NCBI RefSeq assembly: GCF_900105615.1
Contig: NZ_LT630003.1
Span: forward strand, 4,838,001-4,902,000
DNA: 64,000 bases
Source of the DNA: Lacrimispora sphenoides JCM 1415
GTDB taxonomy: Bacteria > Bacillota > Clostridia > Lachnospirales > Lachnospiraceae
Direction: 5' to 3'
Part shown: in pieces, positions 25,372-34,517 of the stretch
Numbering within the stretch: position 1 is the first letter of the stretch
Layout of the letters: each line of letters begins with the position of its first letter
Position numbers and translations under genes: made by a program
Notes under the pieces: generated by a model
What the model was told of the DNA's origin: nothing
Databases searched by the model: none
What the model saw: the letters and a program-made list of their open reading frames with translations, nothing else

Positions 25372-25998
25372 ATGATACAAACAAAGGGGAAAGACCATAA
25401 AAGAACATACTTGACGGTTACGAATAAAACAATGATAAATAAAATATTATATAAAATTATAGCACAAGATATAATAGAACCGCTTTTATACTTACCAAAA
25501 GGGCTGTTATATGGTGCAATACTGATTGTGGTTCTTATACTAATAAACGAATTATGGTACCAGTTCAGAAAAAGTCTGCTCATATTTCCAATAAAGGTAA
25601 TTTGCTTGGGGTTATTTATAGCATACATATATACATTGCTTCAACAGTCCTATTTTTCCCGCCTTCCAGGCTCAAGAAATACGGTTAGCTTGATTTTGGG
25701 AGAAACGTGGCAAGGTAGTGTTCGTAGTAAGGCTTATGTTATTGAAAATATTTTGATGATGATCCCATTCGGAGTTCTTCTTCCAAGCGTTCTTAAACCT
25801 GCGGAAAATATTTTTTGCTGTATTCCGTTAGGATTTTTCTTTTCGGTTAGCCTAGAGTATGCTCAATTTCTTTCCCAACGTGGTCATATGCAGGTAGACG
25901 ATGTTTTAATGAATGTAATAGGAACGGTTATAGGATATCTATTCTTTGTTTCTGTGAAACTTTTACGCAGATTCAGTAAATATCTTAAAGAGAAATAG
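25372..25998 (+). CDS. VanZ-family membrane protein
   Basis: 208 residues with about five membrane helices. The VanZ-family signature is seen in the second half: ENILMMIPFGVLLP, then SLEYAQFL and DDVLMNVIGTVIGY. VanZ proteins affect low-level teicoplanin resistance in enterococci, but most members are of unknown function. The start is uncertain: neither the ATG at 25372 nor that at 25433 has a clear ribosome binding site. It sits between decayed insertion sequences and the wall-protein gene, within the larger exopolysaccharide region. Confidence 0.8.
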   Translation: MIQTKGKDHKRTYLTVTNKTMINKILYKIIAQDIIEPLLYLPKGLLYGAILIVVLILINELWYQFRKSLLIFPIKVICLGLFIAYIYTLLQQSYFSRLPGSRNTVSLILGETWQGSVRSKAYVIENILMMIPFGVLLPSVLKPAENIFCCIPLGFFFSVSLEYAQFLSQRGHMQVDDVLMNVIGTVIGYLFFVSVKLLRRFSKYLKEK

Positions 25999-26350
25999 CG
26001 ATGTTTATTATGAAAATAAAAGTTACAAAAAAACACATAATATATTAAAATATAAAGAAGTGTAAGGGAAAGTATAGTAAATAGTGGATTTTTTACAGAT
26101 TGTTCCTTTATTTTCATTTTTAAATTGAACCTTTATTCATATTCTAGGGGTTTTTTATATAAATATACACCGAAAAAATGCAAATATAATTATATAAAAT
26201 CAGCATTATCGATAAAAAATGCTTAAAACATACATTGAACAGATGTTATAGACGTATAAACCTTGCATTTTTACATAAATAGAGTTAAAATATACACATC
26301 AATTTAATTTGTAACAAAATTGAAGGTAGGATAGTGAAAGGAGAAACATT
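25999..26350. other. AT-rich gap with no gene
   Basis: 352 bp between the VanZ-family gene and the wall-binding protein gene. It is strongly AT-rich with short A/T runs. No open frame with a ribosome binding site, no strong hairpin and no clear consensus promoter were seen, although the last 60 bp must contain the promoter of the downstream gene. Confidence 0.4.
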
Positions 26351-27232
26351 ATGAAGATGAAAAAGCTAGTGGTAGCAGCATTAGCCGCAGCAATCACTGT
26401 TGGCAGTGCATTGCCAGCATCTGCTGCATGGGTTCAGTCTGGTTCCGAATGGAGATATCAGAACCAGGACGGAAGCTGGCAGGCAAACAAGTGGTTTCAG
26501 GAGGATGGCAAGTGGTATCATTTTGATGCCAATGGCAATGCACAGAAGGGCTGGTTAAAGGATACTGATGGTAAGTGGTATTTCTTTGCATACAATGGTA
26601 TTATGCAGACAGGTCTGATCAAAGTTAATGACAATGTGTATTACATGAATGCTGACGGCTCACTTTTTTCTGGTAGTATGAAGATTGGGAAAGTGGAATA
26701 TAACTTTACCGAGAATGGAACTACAAACGGAAAACCGTCCGTAGGTGCATCTCAGACCTTTGGAAGTAATGGAAACCAGACTAATGTAATTGTTGGTGGG
26801 GGTGGATATTCCCGTTCAGGTGGCAGCAGTAATAGTGGACCAGTCGTTGATAATGTAAAAGATAACGTACAGAAGGCTGTTGAAGATGCAGTAGCAGCTA
26901 ATAAGCAGAATGAATTCGTTTCTACTACAATAACTGGACAAAAAGTTAATATTACAGTTAAAGCTGATCAAACAGAGACCACATTAAAAGAAGTATTAGG
27001 CGAAGCAGAAGACGTATTATCAGGAATTCTTGCTACAGATGGTGTGGAAGGTGTTACATTTGGAGGAACCGCAATTACCGCTAACGACAACATCAAGGAT
27101 AAAATTAAGGCAGCAGCTATAAGTGCAGGCCTTACCCCTGATACTTTACTGAGTGGAGTTGAAAAATCTTACAAAGTAACAGTTACGTTAAGTGGCGGAC
27201 AGCAGACAGATTACACTATTTCTGTTAAATAA
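26351..27232 (+). CDS. Secreted cell-wall-binding repeat protein
   Basis: 293 residues. A signal peptide (MKMKKLVVAALAAA..., cleavage near SAAW at about 25) is followed by four to five choline-binding-type repeats (about residues 28-130: units such as GWLKDTDGKWYFF). A Gly/Ser linker with GGGGYSRSGGSS (about 155-165) leads to a C-terminal domain of about 120 residues, rich in Thr/Val/Asp, that I do not recognise. The repeats would tether it to wall teichoic acid or glycans. It lies just upstream of the CpsBCD module but is separated from it by a terminator. GGAGAAAC precedes the ATG. Confidence 0.85.
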   Translation: MKMKKLVVAALAAAITVGSALPASAAWVQSGSEWRYQNQDGSWQANKWFQEDGKWYHFDANGNAQKGWLKDTDGKWYFFAYNGIMQTGLIKVNDNVYYMNADGSLFSGSMKIGKVEYNFTENGTTNGKPSVGASQTFGSNGNQTNVIVGGGGYSRSGGSSNSGPVVDNVKDNVQKAVEDAVAANKQNEFVSTTITGQKVNITVKADQTETTLKEVLGEAEDVLSGILATDGVEGVTFGGTAITANDNIKDKIKAAAISAGLTPDTLLSGVEKSYKVTVTLSGGQQTDYTISVK

Positions 27233-27254
27233 TAAAAAAAGTTTTATTCCTTTT

Positions 27255-27286
27255 TAGGGTGGCTCTCATAGGAACCGCCCTATTTT
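27255..27286 (+). terminator. Terminator after the wall-binding protein gene
   Basis: A 10-bp stem with G-U pairs (TAGGGTGGCTC with GAACCGCCCTA) is followed by TTTT. The next gene starts about 17 bp later, so read-through into it is possible. Confidence 0.65.
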
Positions 27287-27302
27287 AAATATGGAGAGCG
27301 GC

Positions 27303-28862
27303 ATGAGATTATATAAAAGATGGATAATTGGTGGAATAGCATTTATCATTAGTGCCGGCATAGCCCAGACTGCGTATGCAGGATCCGTTAATGCAAACGA
27401 GCAGTCTGTCATATCCGCAGTAAGTGGACAATTTGAGAAAGACGGAATTATTTATGCGGTCAAACCGGAATACATTAATTCGGTAACAAACTATCTGGCT
27501 CAGGATGATGTAGAATTATCTGCGGAACAAGCCCAGGCAGCAATTTCAGAAATATATGCCAATGTACAGACCGGAGTGGAAAGCGGTTATTTAGTAGAGG
27601 TAGGAAGAACTACCGCTCCGGAAGCAGAACCTTCGCAGCCTCCTTCTGAAGGTAAAGCAGGACAGCAGGAAAGCATTACGCCTACAAAGAAAGCTGAAAA
27701 ACAAAAATCAGAAGAAAGTCAAAAGGAACCAGAAACTGCAGGAATACAAGAAAGCGAAGGCTCAAAGGCCGAATCGGAAGGCGAATCTGGCACATTACAA
27801 CAAGAGAATAAAAAGGAGCCGGAAACGGAGAAGTCCTCCTCTGTAATATCAATTCTTGAACTTGTAGACAAGGCACCTCCCCAGACTTATGAATACTTAA
27901 ATAAAGATACAGATGCAAGGATGCAGCAACTTAAGGTCCGATACGGAATCATGTGGGGCTGCGTAGCAGCAGCTGCATTTGCAATCGCGCTGGTACTTGT
28001 TGTATCATTACATAAGAAATTATTAATCAGCCACAGTCATCGTAAGCTGCGCAGGATTTTAAAATATATTCTGACAGCTGCCATTGCGGCTCTGTCTTTA
28101 ATATTATGCCTAATAGGCGGAGCCTGGTTTGGAGCATTTCAGAAAAATGCCATTCTCAGTAAATTAGCGGATACAGGGTATTATACGTTTGTCCATAATG
28201 AACTTAAGAAGGATACTTCCATTTCATTTTCACTACTAAATATTCCGAATAGCGTCATGGACCAATCTCTGACCTACGAAAAGGTGGTTATAGCAGCCAG
28301 GCAGCAGGTGGAAAATGATTTGAATAAGGGAATCTATAAAGCTGATACGTCTATTTTGATTGAACCTTTGAAGGCTGATATTGAGGAATATTTAAAAGGG
28401 CAGTCTGTGACTATGACAAAAGAAGCGGAAGCTGGGCTTGTTCTTCTAATGGATCGCCTTGACGAGAAATACACGGCTTTATTGAAATGGCCGTTTGTCT
28501 CGTGGTGGTCACAGCTGAAGGTAGATTATACAAAAACAGCTGTTCTTATTTTGCCCATCTCATTACTTTTAATGGCAGCGGCACAGGGAATCCTTGTTTT
28601 TCTTCATCATTACAAATACCGGGGCTTTTCTCTGGGAGCAAAGGGGTTGATGCTCGGAAGTATTCTTGGGTTTTTGGTGTTTACTGGAAGCAATATGGTT
28701 ATTTCAGCCCGTTGGGGAGAAGTCAATCCTCCCTATATGAATTCATTTTTTGAAATTTACAAAAGTGGAATATGGAGGGCCGGTGCAGTTACTTGTGGGA
28801 TTGGAGTACTGTTGGCCTGGATGGTTCTAGCTGCTGTAAGAGCATGGAAGGAAGGCAGATAG
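27303..28862 (+). CDS. Unrecognised exported membrane protein upstream of cpsBCD
   Basis: 519 residues from the ATG at 27303, which has GGAGAG upstream; an ATG 12 bp earlier overlaps that site. A signal-like first helix ends at AYAG (about residue 26). An outside segment of about 170 residues follows, with a Glu/Lys/Ser/Pro-rich stretch (about 100-180) like a flexible spacer. Then come two membrane helices (about 215-240 and 255-280), a second outside domain of about 120 residues, and three more helices to the C-terminus. I recognise no family. It is immediately followed (1 bp) by the CpsB-like phosphatase gene, so a role in exopolysaccharide export, anchoring or its control is inferred from context only. 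Confidence 0.75.
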   Translation: MRLYKRWIIGGIAFIISAGIAQTAYAGSVNANEQSVISAVSGQFEKDGIIYAVKPEYINSVTNYLAQDDVELSAEQAQAAISEIYANVQTGVESGYLVEVGRTTAPEAEPSQPPSEGKAGQQESITPTKKAEKQKSEESQKEPETAGIQESEGSKAESEGESGTLQQENKKEPETEKSSSVISILELVDKAPPQTYEYLNKDTDARMQQLKVRYGIMWGCVAAAAFAIALVLVVSLHKKLLISHSHRKLRRILKYILTAAIAALSLILCLIGGAWFGAFQKNAILSKLADTGYYTFVHNELKKDTSISFSLLNIPNSVMDQSLTYEKVVIAARQQVENDLNKGIYKADTSILIEPLKADIEEYLKGQSVTMTKEAEAGLVLLMDRLDEKYTALLKWPFVSWWSQLKVDYTKTAVLILPISLLLMAAAQGILVFLHHYKYRGFSLGAKGLMLGSILGFLVFTGSNMVISARWGEVNPPYMNSFFEIYKSGIWRAGAVTCGIGVLLAWMVLAAVRAWKEGR

Positions 28863-28863
28863 C

Positions 28864-29601
28864 TTGGAGCAGAATTATTATTTTGATATACATTGTCATT
28901 TGATACCTGGAGTGGACGACGGTGCAAAGAATATAGAGGAAAGCCTGGCTGCTTTGAAGGAAGAGTACGATCAGAATGTCAGACGGATAATCTGTACCCC
29001 TCATGTGACGGCGAATATTACTTCGCTGAAAGCAGAAAGCATAAAAGCTACTTTTGATGAATTGAAAAGCCGATTAAAAAATACAGAATTTGGCCATGAA
29101 ATGGAGCTCTATTTAGGGTGTGAGCTCATGTATTCAGAGAGCCTCGCAGAACGGCTGGAAGCTGGAGAAATTTGGACTATGTCTGGATCAAGTTATATTC
29201 TGGTCGAATTTTTGCCTACTGTTCCATATGAGGAACTATACCGTGCAGTGAGAAAATTATCTGCAAAGGGATATATTCCGATTCTGGCTCACATTGAGCG
29301 CTATCTTTGCCTGTACAAAAGGATGGAGCGGATTCGTGACCTGCAGGAATCAGGAGCATACTTCCAGGTTAATGCTTCCAGTTTAAAGGGAGACATATTA
29401 AATAAAAAAACAGCTTATATAAAGAAGCTATGCAAGTCAGGTCTGGTTCATTTCCTTGCTACAGACAGTCATGGCATGGTGTACCGGCAGCCGGATATAA
29501 AAAAGGGTGCCGAATGGGTGATACACAATTGCGATTCCCAGGTAGGGCAAAAGATATTGTACCAGAATGGAATTGCCGTGTTGAATGATATCATTATTTA
29601 A
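28864..29601 (+). CDS. cpsB: CpsB/CapC-type tyrosine-protein phosphatase (PHP domain)
   Basis: 245 residues starting at TTG, with GGAAGG upstream. Metal-binding PHP motifs are complete: DIHCHLIPGVDDGAKN at the N-terminus, CTPHVT, LAHIERY and ATDSHG. This manganese-dependent phosphatase removes phosphate from the tyrosine tail of the CpsD kinase and so controls polymer export and chain length. It lies 15 bp upstream of the CpsC gene in the usual B-C-D order. The unusual TTG start may keep its level low relative to its partners; this is inference. Confidence 0.92.
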   Translation: MEQNYYFDIHCHLIPGVDDGAKNIEESLAALKEEYDQNVRRIICTPHVTANITSLKAESIKATFDELKSRLKNTEFGHEMELYLGCELMYSESLAERLEAGEIWTMSGSSYILVEFLPTVPYEELYRAVRKLSAKGYIPILAHIERYLCLYKRMERIRDLQESGAYFQVNASSLKGDILNKKTAYIKKLCKSGLVHFLATDSHGMVYRQPDIKKGAEWVIHNCDSQVGQKILYQNGIAVLNDIII

Positions 29602-29615
29602 CTGAGGAGAAAGTT

Positions 29616-30359
29616 ATGGGAACCAATCAGGACGATGAGATTGAGATAGATTTAATAGAGTTATTTTATGTTTTAAAACGGAAAATATGGATTGTTCTAT
29701 TGACAGGCATTTTAGGAGCAGTTTCCTTCGGCTTATTTACAGCAATGGTTTTGGAACCGGTTTTTACCTCTTCCACCATGCTCTATATAGTTAATAAAAC
29801 CACTACACTGACTTCTCTGACGGATCTGCAGCTGGGGACTCAGCTTACAAAGGATTATAAGGTGCTGGTGACCAGCAGGCCGGTTACGAACCAGGTCATT
29901 TCAGATCTGGATTTAAATATGTCTCATGAACAGCTTGTGAAAAAAATTAAGGTAGAAAACCCTACAGATACCAGGATTCTTACTATATCAGTAGAGGATT
30001 CAGACCCTTATATGGCTAAAAGCATTGCGGATGATGTAGCAAAGGTAGCATCTGCCAGAATGGCACAAATCATGGATTCTGTTCCGCCGAATATCGTGGA
30101 GGAAGGATATCTGCCGACAGAAAAAACCAGGCCAAGTGTTACAAAAAGTTCTTTATTGGGCGGCTTTGCAGGTGTATTTCTGTCTGCATTAATCATACTG
30201 GTGTTATTTATTATGAATGATACGGTTAAAACTCCCGAGGATGTAGAAAAGTACCTGGGGCTGAACACGCTGGCTGCTATTCCATTGTTTGAAGAGAATG
30301 GTTCCATGCAGAAGAAAAGACGAAAGAGGAACTCTGGGAGAGGAGGTATGGTGAAATGA
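29616..30359 (+). CDS. cpsC: CpsC/Wzz-type chain-length regulator
   Basis: 247 residues. Cytoplasmic acidic N-terminus, then two membrane helices (about residues 19-40 and 180-203) flanking an external domain with LYIVNKTTTLTSLTD. The proline-rich approach to the second helix (TEKTRPSVTKS) is typical of Wzz/CapA proteins. In Firmicutes it is the separate activator of the CpsD kinase and sets polymer length. The stop overlaps the kinase start (ATGA), so the two are translationally coupled. Confidence 0.92.
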   Translation: MGTNQDDEIEIDLIELFYVLKRKIWIVLLTGILGAVSFGLFTAMVLEPVFTSSTMLYIVNKTTTLTSLTDLQLGTQLTKDYKVLVTSRPVTNQVISDLDLNMSHEQLVKKIKVENPTDTRILTISVEDSDPYMAKSIADDVAKVASARMAQIMDSVPPNIVEEGYLPTEKTRPSVTKSSLLGGFAGVFLSALIILVLFIMNDTVKTPEDVEKYLGLNTLAAIPLFEENGSMQKKRRKRNSGRGGMVK

Positions 30360-31054
30360 GAAAAGTTTCATTCCGCAGAAAGGATAAGCTTGATTTTAAA
30401 GCAAATGAAGCATTTAAAACATTAAGAACAAATATTCTTTTTTCAGGTAAGGATATAAAAGTATTGACCCTTACCAGTTCCACTCCCAATGAAGGAAAAA
30501 CCTCTATTTCATTTCAGCTTGCCAGTTCTTTTGCGGCGGCGGATAACCGGGTATTATTTGTAGATGCAGATATCAGAAAATCTGTTATTGCAGGCCGCTA
30601 TAAGGTAGATGGTAATACATATGGACTGACCCATTATATGACAGGCCAGAGATCGATGGAAGAGGTAATCTGCCAGACAGATATCAAGAACATGGATATA
30701 ATCCTTGCAGGACCTGTTTCTCCTAACCCTACGGAACTTCTTGGAGGGCCCTTGTTTGCAAAACTTCTGGAAGAACAACGGGATAATTATGACTACATCA
30801 TTGTCGATGCTCCTCCTCTTGGGAGTGTAATCGATGCGGCCCTGATTGCAAGATATGTGGATGGTGCAATCATTGTCGTGGAAAGCGCGGTGATAAGTTA
30901 TAAAATGCTGCAAAGAGTAAAAGAACAGCTGGAAAAAAGTGAATGCCGTATTTTAGGAGTGGTATTAAATAAGATAGATATGGAGCATGATGCTTATTAC
31001 GGAAATTATTACGGGAAATATTATGGGAAGTATTACGGAAACTATGGAGAATAA
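30356..31054 (+). CDS. cpsD: CpsD/CapB-type tyrosine autokinase
   Basis: 232 residues, BY-kinase. Walker A SSTPNEGKTS (about residue 45), Walker A' VLFVDADIRKS and Walker B DYIIVDAPPLG are intact. The C-terminus is a tyrosine cluster, YYGNYYGKYYGKYYGNYG, with nine Tyr in 18 residues, the autophosphorylation tail. CpsC activates it and CpsB dephosphorylates it. The module is about 10 kb from the main biosynthetic genes, separated by insertion sequences. A strong terminator follows. Confidence 0.93.
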   Translation: MRKVSFRRKDKLDFKANEAFKTLRTNILFSGKDIKVLTLTSSTPNEGKTSISFQLASSFAAADNRVLFVDADIRKSVIAGRYKVDGNTYGLTHYMTGQRSMEEVICQTDIKNMDIILAGPVSPNPTELLGGPLFAKLLEEQRDNYDYIIVDAPPLGSVIDAALIARYVDGAIIVVESAVISYKMLQRVKEQLEKSECRILGVVLNKIDMEHDAYYGNYYGKYYGKYYGNYGE

Positions 31055-31070
31055 TAATAGACGGGATTAA

Positions 31071-31120
31071 TACAGAACGTGTGTAGGTCAGATTATAAGA
31101 CTTACACACGTTCTGTATTT
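31071..31120 (+). terminator. Terminator of the cpsBCD operon
   Basis: A stem of about 19 bp with one mismatch (31071-31089 with 31099-31117) is followed by a short T-rich tail. It ends the exopolysaccharide region. Confidence 0.8.
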
Positions 31121-31191
31121 ATATGTAATCAACCGCAGCAGTAGGAATTGGACAGGTTTTGAGTATTTTTACACGATCTTTAAAAATCCCC

Positions 31192-31222
31192 TTGACCATG
31201 ACCATACGTCACCCTATATAAT
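31192..31222 (+). promoter_or_regulatory. MerR-type promoter/operator of the merR-methyltransferase gene
   Basis: TTGACC (31192-31197) and TATAAT (31217-31222) are separated by 19 bp, the long spacer typical of MerR-activated promoters. The spacer ATGACCATACGTCACCCTA contains the inverted repeat TGAC-N5-GTCA. Fifteen of 19 spacer positions are identical to the spacer of the rfbA promoter at 32472-32490. Autoregulation is inferred. Confidence 0.75.
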
Positions 31223-31255
31223 ACATATATGATAATTTAGGAAAAAGGAGGTGGC

Positions 31256-32443
31256 ATGCCGGTGAACCCATATTATACCTCGGGTCAGTTCGCCAAAAAG
31301 GCCAATGTTTCCATTCGCACCGTCCGGTATTACGATAAGCAGGGACTATTAAAACCTTCCGGAATGAGTGAGGGAGGATACCGGCTCTATACGGATTCTG
31401 ATTTTGCTAAGCTTCAAAAAATTCTTTCCTTAAAGTACCTGGGCTTTTCCTTAGATGAAATCCGCTCCATTACCATCAATGACAATGACAATGATTATGT
31501 GGAAGGTTCTCTTCGGCTTCAATTAAATCTAATCAGAAAGAGGATCGAACACTTAAAGCTTGTGGAGCAGACCCTAACGGAGACGTCAAAACTGGTGACG
31601 GATAATCAGTCTGTGGACTGGAATAAAATTCTTCACTTAATCCATATTACCAATATGGAACGGTCCCTTGTGGAGCAATATAAGGATGCGGCCAACATAA
31701 ACATTCGGATCGGGCTTCACAAAAAGTATACGAAGAATCCTACTGGGTGGTTTCAGTGGCTGTATGATCTAATGGAACCTTTGGATGGAAAAAGTGTTCT
31801 GGAGCTGGGATGCGGCAATGGGGAACTGTGGCGTGCAAACTGGAACAGGCTGCCGGCGGATACGAAGATCTGCCTGTCTGACCTTTCAGAAGGGATGATC
31901 CGGGATGTGGAAGAAAGTTTAAAAAACGTTCCCGGCTCCTTTTCCTTTGAAGTGTTTGACTGCCGTCAGATCCCAAAGCCTGATAGTAGCTTTCATATTG
32001 TGACCGCCAATCATGTACTGTTTTATTTAACGAATTTAGAGGGGGCATTGGATCAGGTGCAGAGAGTCCTAAAACCTGAGGGCGTTTTTTACTGCAGCAC
32101 TTACGGCTCGGATCATATGAAGGAGATCAGCCAGCTGGTTAAAGAATTCGATTCCAGAATTGCTCTATCCGAAGTGAATCTGTATGATGTCTTTGGGCTT
32201 GAGAATGGGGAAGAGATTTTAAAAGGTCATTTTCATTCTGTGGAAAAGAGGGAGTATATGGATTATCTGGAAGTCAGTGACCCGGGCGCTCTTATGGAGT
32301 ATATACTTTCCTGTCATGGAAACCAACAAGAATATTTAAGTGACCGATATGAGGAATTCCGGGAATTTTTAAAGAAAAAGATGGAAAAGAAGGGTTTTAT
32401 CCATATTACAAAACGGGCCGGGGCATTTATCTGCAGAAAGTAA
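31256..32443 (+). CDS. MerR regulator fused to a SAM-dependent methyltransferase
   Basis: 395 residues. The N-terminus is a MerR DNA-binding domain (TSGQFAKKANVSIRTVRYYD about residues 7-26, then GGYRLYTDSDFAKLQ) followed by the long dimerisation helix to about 115. Residues about 175-390 are a class I methyltransferase: motif I VLELGCGNGEL (about 181), acidic DLSEGMI and a post-motif HVLFYLTNLEGALDQV. The methyltransferase may act as a ligand-sensing domain or a real enzyme; the substrate is unknown. AAAGGAGG precedes the ATG. Its own promoter and the following rfbA promoter share an operator-like spacer, so it probably controls dTDP-sugar synthesis. Confidence 0.88.
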   Translation: MPVNPYYTSGQFAKKANVSIRTVRYYDKQGLLKPSGMSEGGYRLYTDSDFAKLQKILSLKYLGFSLDEIRSITINDNDNDYVEGSLRLQLNLIRKRIEHLKLVEQTLTETSKLVTDNQSVDWNKILHLIHITNMERSLVEQYKDAANINIRIGLHKKYTKNPTGWFQWLYDLMEPLDGKSVLELGCGNGELWRANWNRLPADTKICLSDLSEGMIRDVEESLKNVPGSFSFEVFDCRQIPKPDSSFHIVTANHVLFYLTNLEGALDQVQRVLKPEGVFYCSTYGSDHMKEISQLVKEFDSRIALSEVNLYDVFGLENGEEILKGHFHSVEKREYMDYLEVSDPGALMEYILSCHGNQQEYLSDRYEEFREFLKKKMEKKGFIHITKRAGAFICRK

Positions 32444-32465
32444 AGAAATATTAATGGAAAAGGAC

Positions 32466-32496
32466 TTGACAGTAACCTTACGTCACCCTGTATGAT
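32466..32496 (+). promoter_or_regulatory. MerR-type promoter/operator of the rfbABD operon
   Basis: TTGACA (32466-32471) and TATGAT (32491-32496) are separated by a 19-bp spacer GTAACCTTACGTCACCCTG with dyad GT-AC-N5-GTCAC. It is nearly identical to the element in front of the merR fusion gene at 31192-31222. The non-optimal 19-bp spacing suggests activation by DNA twisting. Confidence 0.75.
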
Positions 32497-32527
32497 GGTA
32501 TCACAAATAGATACGGAGGAGAAAGAA

Positions 32528-33418
32528 ATGAAGGGAATTATACTTGCCGGAGGCTCCGGCACCAGACTTTACCCGCTGACCATGGTAACTTCCAAACAGT
32601 TACTGCCTATTTATGACAAGCCGATGATATATTATCCCCTGTCCGTTCTAATGAACGCAGGTATCAGGGATATCCTGATCATCTCAACGCCTGATGACAC
32701 GCCGCGTTTTGAAGCACTTTTAGGAGATGGAGGACAATTTGGCATCCGCTTATCTTATGCGGTCCAGCCTTCCCCAGATGGTCTTGCACAGGCATTTATC
32801 ATTGGAGAGGAATTCATTGGAGACGACAGCGTGGCCATGATCCTTGGAGATAATATTTTCGCAGGACATGGACTTAACAAACGACTGTTAAATGCGGCTA
32901 ACAAAAAGGATGGGGCTACTGTATTCGGCTATTATGTAGATGATCCGGAGCGATTTGGAATCGTGGAATTCGATTCTGACGGAAAGGCAATATCAATTGA
33001 AGAAAAGCCGGCAAAGCCAAAGAGCAATTACTGTGTGACCGGACTTTATTTCTATGATAATAAGGTTGTGGAATATGCAAAGAACTTGAAGCCATCGGCC
33101 AGGGGTGAACTGGAAATCACGGATTTAAACCGTATTTACCTGGAAGAAGGAATGCTTGATGTGGAGCTTTTAGGCCAGGGCTTTACCTGGCTTGATACAG
33201 GGACTCATGAATCTCTGGCAGATGCCACGGATTTTGTACGCACCATGGAGACACACCAGCACAGGAAGATCGCATGTCTGGAGGAAATCGCTTATTTAAA
33301 TCATTGGATTACAAAGGATCAGCTGTTGGAGAACATTGAACCTTTGAAAAAGAACCAGTACGGACAATATCTGATGGATGTCCTTGCCGGTAAATACATT
33401 GACAAGTTACACGGTTAA
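32528..33418 (+). CDS. rfbA: Glucose-1-phosphate thymidylyltransferase
   Basis: 296 residues from the ATG at 32528, which has a GGAGG site; an upstream in-frame ATG at 32492 lies inside the promoter. It makes dTDP-glucose from dTTP and glucose-1-phosphate. Seen are the nucleotide loop [14 protein letters not shown], the metal site ILGDNIF and [10 protein letters not shown]. This is the first enzyme of dTDP-rhamnose synthesis, for wall or capsule glycans. It is the first gene after the MerR-type promoter, followed by rfbB after 66 bp. Confidence 0.95.
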   Translation: MKGIILAGGSGTRLYPLTMVTSKQLLPIYDKPMIYYPLSVLMNAGIRDILIISTPDDTPRFEALLGDGGQFGIRLSYAVQPSPDGLAQAFIIGEEFIGDDSVAMILGDNIFAGHGLNKRLLNAANKKDGATVFGYYVDDPERFGIVEFDSDGKAISIEEKPAKPKSNYCVTGLYFYDNKVVEYAKNLKPSARGELEITDLNRIYLEEGMLDVELLGQGFTWLDTGTHESLADATDFVRTMETHQHRKIACLEEIAYLNHWITKDQLLENIEPLKKNQYGQYLMDVLAGKYIDKLHG

Positions 33419-33484
33419 GGAAATTTGATTTACCTGGCGACGGCTTTAGGCTGCGCTGTGCCAATAAAAAGGAGGAGCATATAA

Positions 33485-34507
33485 ATGAAAATTATCGTTA
33501 CCGGAGGAGCCGGTTTTATCGGTGGAAATTTTGTACATCACATGGTGAATAAGTACCCGGATTATCAGATCATCAATCTGGACCTTTTGACCTATGCAGG
33601 AAATTTAGAGACCTTGAAGCCTGTTGAGGATAAACCTAATTATAAATTTGTAAAAGGGGATATTGCAGACAGAAGTTTTATTTTTGATCTCTTTGAGAAG
33701 GAAAAACCCGATGTAGTGGTAAACTTTGCGGCAGAGAGCCATGTGGACCGTTCCATTACAGACCCGGAGGCATTTGTAAGAACGAATGTAATGGGAACCA
33801 CGACTCTTCTTGATGCCTGCCGCACTTATGGAATCAAGCGTTATCATCAGGTTTCTACTGATGAAGTATACGGTGATCTGCCTCTTGACCGCCCGGACTT
33901 ATTCTTCACAGAGGAAACCCCGCTTCATACCTCAAGCCCTTATTCCTCCTCAAAAGCCAGCGCAGACCTTTTTGTTCAGGCATACCAGAGGACGTTTGGT
34001 CTTCCAGTGACCATTTCCAGATGCTCCAATAACTATGGACCGTATCATTTCCCGGAAAAGCTGATTCCTCTTATTATCAGCCGTGCCCTGGCAGATGAAG
34101 AGCTTCCGGTATATGGAACAGGGGAAAATGTAAGAGACTGGCTCCATGTTTCCGATCACTGCGAAGCCATTGATCTGATCATTCACAAGGGAAAAGCAGG
34201 TGAGGTCTACAATGTAGGCGGACACAACGAGCGCACCAACTTAGAAGTGGTTAAGACCATACTTAAGGCTCTTGATAAACCGGAGAGCTTAATCAAGTTC
34301 GTAACCGACCGTCCTGGCCATGACAGACGTTATGCCATTGACCCGAAGAAGCTGGAAAACGAGCTTAGCTGGAAGCCTCAATATAACTTTGATTCCGGAA
34401 TCCGTCAGACCATTCAGTGGTACTTAGACAATGAGGACTGGTGGAAGCATATCATCAATGGGGAATATCAGAATTATTTTGATAATATGTACGGTAAGCG
34501 TTTATAA
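33485..34507 (+). CDS. rfbB: dTDP-glucose 4,6-dehydratase
   Basis: 340 residues, extended SDR. NAD-binding TGGAGFIGGNFV, a STDEVYGDLP catalytic segment with the Asp-Glu pair, and the YSSSKASAD Tyr-Lys motif are present, and GENVRDWLHVSDHC is typical of RmlB. It converts dTDP-glucose to dTDP-4-keto-6-deoxyglucose. AAGGAGGAG precedes the ATG. A perfect 20-bp hairpin follows the gene at 34518-34563. Confidence 0.95.
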   Translation: MKIIVTGGAGFIGGNFVHHMVNKYPDYQIINLDLLTYAGNLETLKPVEDKPNYKFVKGDIADRSFIFDLFEKEKPDVVVNFAAESHVDRSITDPEAFVRTNVMGTTTLLDACRTYGIKRYHQVSTDEVYGDLPLDRPDLFFTEETPLHTSSPYSSSKASADLFVQAYQRTFGLPVTISRCSNNYGPYHFPEKLIPLIISRALADEELPVYGTGENVRDWLHVSDHCEAIDLIIHKGKAGEVYNVGGHNERTNLEVVKTILKALDKPESLIKFVTDRPGHDRRYAIDPKKLENELSWKPQYNFDSGIRQTIQWYLDNEDWWKHIINGEYQNYFDNMYGKRL

Positions 34508-34517
34508 TTTCCTGAAT

